Positions 35,786 to 43,180 of a DNA stretch of 64,000 bases are shown one piece after another. The DNA is taken from the NCBI RefSeq assembly GCF_024721115.1, contig NZ_JAMDHK010000006.1, forward strand, positions 67,521 through 131,520. The letters are read 5' to 3'. This DNA comes from Salipiger pentaromativorans. Its GTDB lineage: Bacteria > Pseudomonadota > Alphaproteobacteria > Rhodobacterales > Rhodobacteraceae. Every line of letters starts with the position of its first letter. The first letter of the stretch is position 1. Below the pieces are notes generated by a model, which saw only the letters and a list, made by a program, of their open reading frames with translations, was not told the DNA's origin and searched no databases. The translations under genes were made by a program, and so were the position numbers.

Positions 35786-35793
35786 CAAAATCT

Positions 35794-35814
35794 GCGCGCG
35801 GTCTTGCCGCGCGC
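35794..35814. terminator. GC-rich hairpin after 35132 gene
   Basis: GCGCGCGG (35794-35801), 5-nt loop, CCGCGCGC (35807-35814), starting 8 bp after the stop. No clear T-run follows, so terminator function is probable but not certain. Confidence 0.55.
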
Positions 35815-36021
35815 GTCCTCACAACCCCGCACGGGAGGCTGTGCAAAACCCCCGAAAAGGAGACGACGCCAGACCGTGAAGCCTGACGCCGTGCAAGAAA
35901 ACTCCGTGAACAAGAGTTTCCTAGCGCACGGCTAAGACACCTGCAACCAGCAAAGTTGTTTTGCTGGCAAGAATGTTGTTGTCTCACGACATGGCGTCGG
36001 ATCTCCAAGGAGACCTCGACC

Positions 36022-36864
36022 ATGGAACCTACGACCGGCCTGATCCTACGACGGATCACGCAGACAAATCTCTCTGTTGCAGCGCACAAGCTTGCCACCC
36101 TTATCCTCGATGCCATCGCCTGGAAGGATGGCTACAACGGTTTGTCGCGCGGAACGGCAGCCTTCACCCTCTCTGCCCTAGCGGAGAAGATGGGTGTCTC
36201 AAGACAATATCTTTCGGTTCTTTTGAACGAACTTGAGACGTCGGAGTTGCAGCTCGAGCGGGCGAAGCCGAATGGCAAGTTCGCGCCCTGGATCTTTCGG
36301 TTTTCCGCCTTCGACGAAGAGAGTGAAACCCATGATCTCGTGTCAGGTGAAGGCGACACATCACTATCTAGAGATAATAATAACAAAACTATCTTCTCAG
36401 GACTGATCGACATCACAGCGAGTTCGAATGTTTTTCAGACCAGTTGGGCAGAGCTCATCAAAGCAGCGAAGGCCACGTTGCCCTGCTGGAACGTCGACAC
36501 CCAGGTCATTTGGGACCGCTTCCTCGCCTTCAATCGGTCCCGAGGCAACGGCAGGGTGCCGGCCGGCTTCCTGCTTGGCTTCATGCGCCGATGGCGGAAT
36601 TCGCCGGGGACTCGGCCTCGTCCCGAGGTGAAACCATCGCAGAAGCGGGTAGCAGACCCCAAAGAGCGCGAATTGCTGAGACAGATGCAAGCCGCCCCGA
36701 CTGCGAACCGCCAGTTCCACGCGTCCGACCTGTGTCGTTTGATCGGTCACGCTGCCTACGAAGCGCGCGTACTGGATGTAATCCGCAAGTTTGGGTGCCA
36801 GAGGTTTTCAGCAACCTTGGCGGTGCACGGACGAGCGGTGTTAGCAGGGGAAATTTCCAGGTAG
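36022..36864 (+). CDS. HTH protein resembling plasmid/ICE replication-associated regulators
   Basis: A 280-residue protein with a winged-helix segment (TFTLSALAEKMGVSRQYLSVLL region, about residues 50-75) and a C-terminal domain rich in Arg and Trp. AAGGAGA precedes the ATG at 36022. I recognise only the HTH. The layout (exported protein, hairpin, HTH protein) is like short accessory cassettes in Rhodobacterales plasmids; whether it initiates replication cannot be judged here. Confidence 0.6.
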   Translation: MEPTTGLILRRITQTNLSVAAHKLATLILDAIAWKDGYNGLSRGTAAFTLSALAEKMGVSRQYLSVLLNELETSELQLERAKPNGKFAPWIFRFSAFDEESETHDLVSGEGDTSLSRDNNNKTIFSGLIDITASSNVFQTSWAELIKAAKATLPCWNVDTQVIWDRFLAFNRSRGNGRVPAGFLLGFMRRWRNSPGTRPRPEVKPSQKRVADPKERELLRQMQAAPTANRQFHASDLCRLIGHAAYEARVLDVIRKFGCQRFSATLAVHGRAVLAGEISR

Positions 36865-37034
36865 GTTCGCTTGCCAAGCTTTGGAGCCGAGAAACACGGC
36901 GCGATTCAATATCCGATAGTGAAGTTTATGTTAACCAACTGGCGCCCTGAGCCGCTAAAACATTACGATTTGATAATGCCCCGGCAAGGGCAGTGCCACC
37001 GTACCAAAGTTACTCCTTTGCGAAAGGAGCGACC

Positions 37035-37361
37035 ATGTTCAGAACTTTCGGATTGCTCTTGGGTCTCGCAACTGCTGTAGTTCTTTTGTTTATGGTTTCG
37101 AACAGATGCTGTCTTCTGCGAAGGCATCTGATTGAAAGCTACTCTACCTTTCACTTGCCCAGGCGATTGCCGCCTTCATTTCCGCCGGGTCGAACTAACG
37201 GAGTTCTGCCGTGGTCAGCACGTCGGCGAACCTGGTTCCCCACTCCAACAAAGCCCCTTCGCCCACCACAGCGACGCGGCGGAAGTCATTCCTATGGGCT
37301 GTGTCGATTTTCAGATCTTCGAGCAGAGCGGACGGCCCATCGTAGCCTTCGAACCTCGTGA
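37035..37361 (+). pseudogene. Probable 5' gene fragment: small membrane protein start fused to antisense DNA
   Basis: A good ribosome-binding site (AAAGGAG) and ATG at 37035 lead into a plausible transmembrane helix (MFRTFGLLLGLATAVVLLF). After about residue 25-30 the frame turns Arg/Pro/Ser-rich and is antisense to the STAS-like gene (37144-37506). I read this as the head of a gene cut at a recombination junction near 37110-37143. A genuine short protein is possible but unlikely. Confidence 0.4.
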
Positions 37362-37506
37362 GATCGAGAACCAGGCCGGGCTTACTTGTCTCTTGCAGGC
37401 GCTCATGAAGCAGGGCGTGCATCCGTTTCAGGTCGCTTTCGCTGAGCTTGCCCTCGCAGGCGAGGCCAATCGTGTCGTCATGAGCTGTCAGTGTCTCGGT
37501 GAACAT
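37195..37506 (-). CDS. SpoIIAA-like (STAS/SEC14-type) protein ending at a premature TAG
   Basis: From the ATG at 37506 (AGGAGG upstream) the frame encodes 103 residues resembling the SpoIIAA-like family (LACEGKLSESDLKRM, LVLDLTRFEGYDGPS, RRVAVVGEGALLEWG). It stops at TAG (37195-37197) directly after AELR. The same frame then continues FDPAEMKAAIAWASER to a second TAG at 37144-37146, which is the usual C-terminal helix of this family, with Tyr expected at the first TAG. It therefore looks like a nonsense-truncated gene of about 120 residues. It overlaps the 3' end of the CDF gene by 29 bp. Confidence 0.75.
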   Translation of the reverse strand: MFTETLTAHDDTIGLACEGKLSESDLKRMHALLHERLQETSKPGLVLDLTRFEGYDGPSALLEDLKIDTAHRNDFRRVAVVGEGALLEWGTRFADVLTTAELR

Positions 37507-38443
37507 GGTTTTCCTCCTCTTTTTCCGGTTTGCCGTGACCGTAAAGGTCAGCGTTTTCGTGTGCGCGGTCTTCGTGCTCAAATTCCAGACTCGAATGACC
37601 GATGCTGAAATCGTCCTTCAGCCGGTCCTTGATCGCGGCCTTGATCTTTTCGATTTGACCCCAGCCGTCCGCTGTCAGCACGACGTGGCAGTCCAGAGCC
37701 GCCTCGTGCTCCTGCATCTGCCACAGATGCACGTGATGAACGTCCGCGACACCATCCACACCCCGCATCGCCTGAACGACGGTTTCATTATCGATGTCCG
37801 GTGGACTGCCGAGCATCAGCGTCCGAATCGGACCGCCGATCTCGGTAAATGCGAGGTAGAGGATGTAGAGAGCGATGCCGATGGTGATCGCCGGGTCGAC
37901 CCACCGCATGTTGTAGAGGAGGATGAGCGAGCCGCCGATGATGACCGCCACGGAGGCCAAAGCGTCCGATAGGTTGTGCAGGAAGAGCGCACGGATGTTC
38001 ACGCTGCCTTTCTGCATCGAATAGGTGAGCAGCGCCGTCAACGTGTCGACGACCAGTGCCACACCGCCCAGGATCACCACCGTCCAGCCCTGTACCTCTG
38101 GTGGGTCGATCATGCGCATGCCACCCTCGTAGATCAGGTAGAAGCCGATCAGGATAAGTGTCGTGTAGTTGATGAGCGCTGCGACGATTTCTACCCGCCC
38201 ATAGCCGAAGGTCATGCGCTTGTCCGCCGGGCGGCGAGCGATCTTACGCGCGAAGAAGGCGATCACCAGCGACGCCATGTCCGAGAAATTGTGGAGGGCA
38301 TCCGCGATCAGCGCGAGGCTGCCGGAAAGGATCCCGCCGACGATCTGCGCGACCGTCAGGAGGCCGTTGGCCCAGATGGCGATGGAGACGCGACGATCAC
38401 CGGATTGAGGATCGATGTGGGCGTGGCCGTGATCATGCGGCAC
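37478..38443 (-). CDS. CDF-family divalent cation efflux protein
   Basis: A 321-residue cation diffusion facilitator: His-rich N-terminus (PHDHGHAH), six helices, metal site HNFSD in the second half of the membrane domain and a C-terminal ferredoxin-like domain (HVHLWQM, HSSLEFEHED). Exports Zn, Cd or Co by proton antiport. The GTG at 38443 has AGGAG 7 bases upstream and gives the normal family N-terminus; longer in-frame ATGs (38458, 38530) lack this. It overlaps the upstream transglutaminase-like gene by 11 bp and belongs to the operon behind the 39026 operator. Confidence 0.9.
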   Translation of the reverse strand: MPHDHGHAHIDPQSGDRRVSIAIWANGLLTVAQIVGGILSGSLALIADALHNFSDMASLVIAFFARKIARRPADKRMTFGYGRVEIVAALINYTTLILIGFYLIYEGGMRMIDPPEVQGWTVVILGGVALVVDTLTALLTYSMQKGSVNIRALFLHNLSDALASVAVIIGGSLILLYNMRWVDPAITIGIALYILYLAFTEIGGPIRTLMLGSPPDIDNETVVQAMRGVDGVADVHHVHLWQMQEHEAALDCHVVLTADGWGQIEKIKAAIKDRLKDDFSIGHSSLEFEHEDRAHENADLYGHGKPEKEEENHVHRDTDSS

Positions 38444-38996
38444 GGTTCGTCTCCTCATGGCGGCGGTTCGGCCGATCGAATCCGGGGACCGGCGGCAAGA
38501 TTCCGCGGCGGATGCGGCGAACCCTGGCATTCATCCAGTGACGGATGACGTGGCGATAGAGCAAGTCGCGCACAAATCCGAAGTTCTGGCGGTGATTGAC
38601 CCATCCGTCGCCCAAGTCCACCTCTACCCAGGAGTGGAGGATTTCGGACGGCGCGAGGGGATAGACGAGTTCCGGAACGACGCCTCTCTGAAGCGCCTTG
38701 TGGATTGTGAACCCGTGCAGTCGGCAGCGAACTCCCACGCCACGCAGCAGGGCCATGAGGAGCGTGCCCTTGGTGTTGCACTGCCCGTGGCCATCTGCGA
38801 GGACCTCGGACGCCGGAATGTCGTCGGCGCGGTTGTAGCCGAAGGTAATCTCGTTCCTGACGAAATCGTAGATGGCCCCAATTCGGTCGTCGCTGGGAAG
38901 GTCTGCCCAGCCGCGCTCCTCGATCAGTTTTGCAATTGAGGTCGCGTCAAAATCCAGCAGCCGGGTTTTGGCCAAATGAGGGTCGGCGGGGTTCAC
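38433..38996 (-). CDS. Transglutaminase-like domain protein
   Basis: A 187-residue cytosolic protein with the transglutaminase/protease-like core: Cys in GHGQCNTKGTLL, His in HSWVEVDLGDGW and Asn/Asp downstream (WVNHRQNFG). Start: the GTG at 38996 has AGGAGG 7 bases upstream, and the promoter at 39026-39056 would begin transcription near 39019, i.e. at the competing ATG at 39020. Such proteins often accompany CDF transporters; the substrate is unknown. Confidence 0.82.
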   Translation of the reverse strand: MNPADPHLAKTRLLDFDATSIAKLIEERGWADLPSDDRIGAIYDFVRNEITFGYNRADDIPASEVLADGHGQCNTKGTLLMALLRGVGVRCRLHGFTIHKALQRGVVPELVYPLAPSEILHSWVEVDLGDGWVNHRQNFGFVRDLLYRHVIRHWMNARVRRIRRGILPPVPGFDRPNRRHEETNRAA

Positions 38997-39025
38997 GGGA
39001 TACCTCCTCGAATCGTTCACGAGAA

Positions 39026-39056
39026 TATGTAGTTGCTACAGTCACTGTAGCTTCAA
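39026..39056 (-). promoter_or_regulatory. Divalent-metal MerR operator/promoter of the transglutaminase-CDF operon
   Basis: On the minus strand TTGAAG (39051-39056), 19-bp spacer with the perfect dyad CTACAGTGACTGTAG, TACATA (39026-39031). The core matches PbrR/ZntR-type boxes and differs from the CueR TTCC/GGAA boxes elsewhere in the window. Confidence 0.85.
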
Positions 39057-39065
39057 GCCCCGATT

Positions 39066-39686
39066 TCAGGCCGAGTCCTTGGTTACCTGATCGTCATTGT
39101 GCACCGCCTTGTGGTGTTCACCATGCGCGTCTCTCAGGATTCCGACGCCACCCCAGGCCGCGATGCCGGCGACAATCACGCCCACGACAAGGTCCGGCCA
39201 ATTCGTTCCGAGCCAGGCTACGAGCCCGCCTGCGACGACGATTCCGAGATTGGCCGCGAAGTCGTTCCAGCTGAACGTATTCGCCGCTCGGATGTTTACG
39301 TCTGGATCGCGAAGCCGTGCCAGCAGCCAGACGCAAAGTGCGTTGATGGCCGCCGCTACCAGCGCCATGACAATCATGATCGTGCCAAGAGGATCCGATC
39401 CGCCGACGTAGCGGCGCCACGCGTCATACAGGATTCCAAGGGCGAAGAGGATCAGCAGGCCGCCCGAAACGTTCGCCGCTCCGCGCTTCCACTTGGCGGA
39501 GCGGGACAGCGCGAAGAGGCTGATCGCGTAGACGAAACTGTCCGACAGATTGTCGAGGCCATTGGCGATAAGCGCGCTTGACTCGCCGAATGCGCCCGAG
39601 GCGAAGAAAGCGACTGCCAGCCCGATGTTGAGACCCAGCACGATCCAGAGTGTGCGTCTTTCCGTTGCGTTTCTCTGCTCCGCCAT
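39066..39686 (-). CDS. Short CDF-type cation transporter
   Basis: A 206-residue membrane protein with the CDF first-half site (ANGLDNLSDSFVY) and the second site (NTFSWNDFAANLG), six helices, and almost no C-terminal cytoplasmic domain. It is the short type of CDF transporter, lacking the ferredoxin-like regulatory domain. It lies 82 bp before the MerR gene and transcribes toward the transglutaminase operator. Confidence 0.85.
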   Translation of the reverse strand: MAEQRNATERRTLWIVLGLNIGLAVAFFASGAFGESSALIANGLDNLSDSFVYAISLFALSRSAKWKRGAANVSGGLLILFALGILYDAWRRYVGGSDPLGTIMIVMALVAAAINALCVWLLARLRDPDVNIRAANTFSWNDFAANLGIVVAGGLVAWLGTNWPDLVVGVIVAGIAAWGGVGILRDAHGEHHKAVHNDDQVTKDSA

Positions 39687-39768
39687 GCCGGGTATCCAAA
39701 TTAGTGAATTGCCAATGAGTAACTAACACCGGGCTTTTTGCGTTCCGATCAAAGGTCGTCGAAATTGC

Positions 39769-40197
39769 TCAGGCGCCGATCTCTTCATGGTCGGTCAGGC
39801 ATTCGGAATGGTCGCGCAGTACCTCGAGCACACGGCAATCAGAAGTCTGTCCGCCGCTGCACTCATGCACCATCCGCTTCAATTCCGTCCGCAGCGCCTC
39901 GAGCCGCGCCAATCGTTGCTCGACCTGTTTGAGTTGCCGACGGGCTATTGCATCCGCCTCAGCGCAGGACTTTCCCGGATGATCGCTGAGATCGAGGAGC
40001 TCACGGATCGCGTCCAACGAGAACCCCAGTTGCCGTGCGTGCCGGACGAATGACAAGCGGTCGAGTTCGGCGTCGCCATAGCGTCGTTGGCCCCCCTCGG
40101 TCCTGCCGGGCTCAGGCATAAGTCCGATCTGCTCGTAATACCGGATGGTCTGCACCTTTGTTCCGGTCTTCTTCGCCAGCGTCCCAATCGTCAGCAT
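39769..40197 (-). CDS. MerR-family divalent metal sensor (ZntR/CadR/PbrR-like)
   Basis: A 142-residue MerR protein: winged helix (TIRYYEQIGL), dimerisation helix with Cys78 (HPGKSC), and a C-terminal loop CSGGQTSDCRVLEVL plus a further Cys. Cys78 occupies the position that is Cys in divalent sensors (ZntR Cys79, CadR/PbrR) and Ser in CueR, so Zn, Cd or Pb is expected, not Cu(I). ATG at 40197 chosen over 40212. Five matching operators surround it, including one on its own promoter. It is distinct from the CueR at the window's left end. Confidence 0.92.
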   Translation of the reverse strand: MLTIGTLAKKTGTKVQTIRYYEQIGLMPEPGRTEGGQRRYGDAELDRLSFVRHARQLGFSLDAIRELLDLSDHPGKSCAEADAIARRQLKQVEQRLARLEALRTELKRMVHECSGGQTSDCRVLEVLRDHSECLTDHEEIGA

Positions 40198-40205
40198 TTC
40201 CGCTC

Positions 40206-40236
40206 CCCACATTACCTACAGTGGGTGTAGCTTTAT
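40206..40236 (-). promoter_or_regulatory. Likely autoregulatory operator of the divalent MerR gene
   Basis: Core CTACACCCACTGTAG (40216-40230) with 19-bp spacing between weak hexamers ATAAAG (40231-40236) and TGTGGG (40206-40211), immediately upstream of the ATG at 40197. Poor hexamers suggest low basal expression. Confidence 0.65.
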
Positions 40237-40307
40237 GCGGTGCGCATCACAAGCTTCACCCGAGTTTCACAGATCGGTGATTGTTGGCCGATCGATGACA
40301 ATCACGC

Positions 40308-40338
40308 TTGAACCTACAGTAGCTAGAGGATGTAAACG
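40308..40338 (+). promoter_or_regulatory. Divalent-metal MerR promoter of the SCO-to-Lnt operon
   Basis: TTGAAC (40308-40313), 19-bp spacer with CTACAGTAGCTAGAG, TAAACG (40333-40338), 36 bp before the GTG at 40375. Together with the 40206 site it makes a divergent control region around the MerR gene. Confidence 0.85.
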
Positions 40339-40374
40339 CACACAAAATATAGAATCAGGTTCGGGCGGAGCGGC

Positions 40375-40977
40375 GTGAGGCTTTCAGGTCTTCAGAAGGT
40401 ATTGTGGGTGTTGGCGGGCGCGGCGGCGTTCGTTTTCATCTGGCTGTTGCTATGGTCCGACTACCGTGCCGATCTTGCCCGCACCGAGAGTGAACCACCG
40501 TTTCTTGCTGATTTCGAACTGACCGATCATCGCGGCATGGTCCAAACGGACGAAGATTTCGCAGGGCGCTGGATGCTGGTCTTCTTTGGCTTCACCAATT
40601 GCCCCGACGTCTGTCCGACAACACTGTCCGAAGTCGCGGCCGTGATGGAGGGCCTGGGCGATGAGGCAGCAATGGTTCAGCCGATTTTCATAACGATTGA
40701 TCCGGAGCGGGATACGCCGACTGCACTTGCCGAGTATGTGCCCCTGTTCGACGCAGGGATCATCGGGCTGACCGGTACACCGGAGCAGATCGCCGCGACA
40801 TCCGAAACCTTTCCGATATTCTTTGAGCGGATCGAGCAGGCGACTGCGCCGGGCGGATACACGATGGGTCACACGTCGCATCTTTTCCTTTTCGACACGC
40901 AAGCAGGCTTCGCGGACTCCTGGCCCTACGGCACGCCCGCCGAAGAGATCCTCGCCGATCTGAGACAGAGGATCTGA
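40375..40977 (+). CDS. SCO1/SenC-family copper chaperone, copy 1
   Basis: A 200-residue membrane-anchored thioredoxin-fold protein with CPDVCP and the distal His (TSHLFLFD), the Cu ligands of SCO proteins. SCO proteins insert Cu into cytochrome oxidase CuA or act as thiol reductases. It begins at a GTG at 40375 and is first in the long operon that ends at 48030. Being under a divalent-metal operator is unexpected for a Cu chaperone. Paralogue at 42554. Confidence 0.92.
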   Translation: MRLSGLQKVLWVLAGAAAFVFIWLLLWSDYRADLARTESEPPFLADFELTDHRGMVQTDEDFAGRWMLVFFGFTNCPDVCPTTLSEVAAVMEGLGDEAAMVQPIFITIDPERDTPTALAEYVPLFDAGIIGLTGTPEQIAATSETFPIFFERIEQATAPGGYTMGHTSHLFLFDTQAGFADSWPYGTPAEEILADLRQRI

Positions 40978-40982
40978 TCGTC

Positions 40983-41405
40983 ATGACCCGACTTTCCGGA
41001 GAGACGGCCCTTGGCCTGGCCTGGATCATCGCGCTCACCGCGTCGCTTGCCGTGCTCTTCATCGGCGAGGTTCTGGGGCAGACACCTTGCGTGCTCTGCT
41101 GGTTCCAGCGTGCCTTCATGTTCCCCTTGGCCATCATCCTCGGGCTTGGGCTGTGGTGGCAGGATCGGCGCGTGGGTCGCTACGGGATCGCGCTGGCTTT
41201 GGGCGGTGCCGCCGTCGCGCTTTGGCACTTGGGCCTCTATGTCGGCGTTATCCCCGAGCGTATCCAGCCCTGCACGGCGACCGGCCCATCCTGTACCGAC
41301 GACAATCAACTGGTCTTCGGCATTCCGATTCCTTTGATGGCGCTCGTCGCCTTCGCGATGATCGGTCTGCTGTCGGCTCTCTCACTGAAGGAAACACAAA
41401 AATGA
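40983..41405 (+). CDS. DsbB-family disulfide-forming membrane protein, copy 1
   Basis: A 140-residue protein with four helices, first Cys pair CVLC in helix context (LGQTPCVLCWFQRAF) and second pair around IQPCTATGPSC. It is of the short BdbC/DsbB type that reoxidises a DsbA using quinone. It is coupled (ATGA, 41402-41405) to the DsbA-like gene behind it, forming an oxidative folding pair. Confidence 0.9.
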   Translation: MTRLSGETALGLAWIIALTASLAVLFIGEVLGQTPCVLCWFQRAFMFPLAIILGLGLWWQDRRVGRYGIALALGGAAVALWHLGLYVGVIPERIQPCTATGPSCTDDNQLVFGIPIPLMALVAFAMIGLLSALSLKETQK

Positions 41406-42061
41406 AACGACGCGGCCTCATCCTGTCCGTTCTCGCGCTCGGGGTCGCCGGTTTCGGCGGTGCCGCCTGGTATGCCACCCGCCCCGACCCGATTGCCGCG
41501 TCCGATCCCATCGACCCTGAAATGGCCGACGCGCTGATCCGACCCTATTCCCCGATCCTCGGGCCCGAGGATGCGCCCGTAACCATCGTTGAATTCTTCG
41601 ACCCGGCCTGCGAGGCATGCCGCGCTTTCTATCCGGTCGTCGAGGATATCATGGCGGAGCACGGAGACGCGGTGCGCGTTGTAATCCGCTATACGCCTTT
41701 TCACGGCGAGGCGTCGGTAGAAGCGATCCGTGTGCTCGAGGCGGCGCGCATGCAGGACGTGTTTGAACCTGTGCTCGAGGCAGTCTTGCGAGAGCAGCCC
41801 AGATGGGCGTCTCACGGGACCCCGGCACCCGGATTGATCCTTGAGATTGCAGCAAGCGGAGGTCTGGATGTCGAAGCTGCCCGGACACAGATGCTGGCCC
41901 CCGGTGTTGTGGCGGTGCTCAACCAGGACCGCGCCGATGTCGAGACAGTCGGGGTCCGCCAAACGCCCACGTTCTTCGTGAACGGCAAGCCTCTCGATCC
42001 GTTCGGTGAGGCCGAATTGCAGAGGCTGGTGGCAGTGGAAGTTGCGGCAAGCCAAAGCTGA
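41402..42061 (+). CDS. DsbA-like thioredoxin-fold protein
   Basis: A 219-residue membrane-anchored or exported protein with active site CEAC (FFDPACEACRAFYP) and cis-Pro loop (VRQTPTFFVNG). The ATG at 41402 overlaps the DsbB stop; the frame is open further upstream only as an overlap with DsbB. It is the expected DsbA partner for the DsbB gene it overlaps. Confidence 0.9.
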   Translation: MKRRGLILSVLALGVAGFGGAAWYATRPDPIAASDPIDPEMADALIRPYSPILGPEDAPVTIVEFFDPACEACRAFYPVVEDIMAEHGDAVRVVIRYTPFHGEASVEAIRVLEAARMQDVFEPVLEAVLREQPRWASHGTPAPGLILEIAASGGLDVEAARTQMLAPGVVAVLNQDRADVETVGVRQTPTFFVNGKPLDPFGEAELQRLVAVEVAASQS

Positions 42062-42083
42062 TTTGCGGAGGCAGGAGAAACGA

Positions 42084-42554
42084 GTGGTGAAGAAGTTGAG
42101 ATATACCAATGCATTGGCCGTGCTTTTGACGGTTGCAGGGCTGTCGGCCCCCGCACTGGCCGGTTCGGAGGATGTCGTGGTCGAGAATGCGTGGTCCCGC
42201 GCCTCGATCAGCGTCAACAGGCCAGGTGCCGCCTATATGACCGTGCGCAACACGGGTGAAGACGCCGTTACGCTGACCGGACTTGCGACACCGCTGGCAA
42301 TGATGCCCGAGATCCATGAGTCGAAAACCAACTCCGATGGCGTCAGTTCCATGGCGCCTGCAGGCGAGATCACGATTGAGCCCGGCCAAAGCGTGGCATT
42401 GGAGCCGGGCGGGTTGCACGCCATGCTCATGAAGCTGCAAGAGCCGATGACCGAAGGCGAGAATTTCCCGCTGACACTGACCTTCTCGGATGGCGGCAAG
42501 GTGACGGTCGAGGTCCCAATCCTCGGAATCGCCGCGCGTGGACCGGAGGGCTGA
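42084..42554 (+). CDS. PCu(A)C-type periplasmic copper chaperone
   Basis: A 156-residue exported protein of the DUF461/PCuAC family with the Cu(I) ligand set seen as MMPEIHES, a Met downstream (SSMAP), and GGLHAMLM near the C-terminus. It delivers Cu to SCO or cytochrome oxidase. GTG at 42084 (or 42087) has GGAG upstream. It ends in a TGATG overlap with the second SCO gene (42552-42556). Confidence 0.9.
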   Translation: MVKKLRYTNALAVLLTVAGLSAPALAGSEDVVVENAWSRASISVNRPGAAYMTVRNTGEDAVTLTGLATPLAMMPEIHESKTNSDGVSSMAPAGEITIEPGQSVALEPGGLHAMLMKLQEPMTEGENFPLTLTFSDGGKVTVEVPILGIAARGPEG

Positions 42555-43180
42555 TGCAACGTCGGCAGCTCCTTCTATACGGCGCAGCCGGTGCCGGCGT
42601 TCTTGGCCTGACGCTCTTCGTGGGCTGGTGGCGGGTGGACGGGCCCGGTGCGCCTGAACCAAAAGGGCAGCGGCCCCTGCCCCTATCGGCGATGGAGTTC
42701 CGGCTGACCGACCACGAGGAAAATGAGGTAGGGCCTGGCAACCTGATCGGTCGTCCCACAATGGTGTTTTTCGGGTTCACCTACTGCCCGGACGTCTGCC
42801 CGACGACCCTATCGGATATTTCCGGCTGGCTTGAGGAACTGGGCGACGAAGCATCAGAGATGAACGTGGTCTTCATCACGGTCGACCCGGAGCGGGACAC
42901 GGTCGAGGCCATGGCCGAATATGTCGGCTATTTTCATCCGGTCATTCGTGGCTGGACGGGGCCGGAAGACCAAATTGCCCGCGCTGCAGAAGGGTTTCGT
43001 GCCTCATTTGAGCGCGTCCCGACTGAGGGCGGCGGCTATACGATGAACCATACGGCAAGCGTATTCCTGTTCGATGCCGAGGGTGAGCTCGTCACCATGA
43101 TCGACTATCACGAGCAAAGAGAATTCGCGGTGCCGAAGATCCAGCGCGCACTGACAGAAGACGTAGAGGGGGCAACATGA
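42554..43180 (+). CDS. SCO1/SenC-family copper chaperone, copy 2
   Basis: A 208-residue membrane-anchored SCO protein with CPDVCP and a conserved His (NHTASVFLFD). It pairs with PCuAC by start-stop overlap, the usual Cu delivery pair. It is more divergent from copy 1 than a recent duplicate would be. ATGA overlap with the M23 gene follows (43177-43180). Confidence 0.92.
   Translation: MQRRQLLLYGAAGAGVLGLTLFVGWWRVDGPGAPEPKGQRPLPLSAMEFRLTDHEENEVGPGNLIGRPTMVFFGFTYCPDVCPTTLSDISGWLEELGDEASEMNVVFITVDPERDTVEAMAEYVGYFHPVIRGWTGPEDQIARAAEGFRASFERVPTEGGGYTMNHTASVFLFDAEGELVTMIDYHEQREFAVPKIQRALTEDVEGAT

Noticed and set aside
3001-40236. Possibility that the CueR and PbrR-type boxes are one motif family with one regulator
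   Set aside because: CueR boxes have TTGACC and TTCC/GGAA arms; the others have TTGAAV and CTACAG/CTAGAG arms. Each set clusters with its own MerR gene, and the sensor residue (Ser76 vs Cys78) differs.
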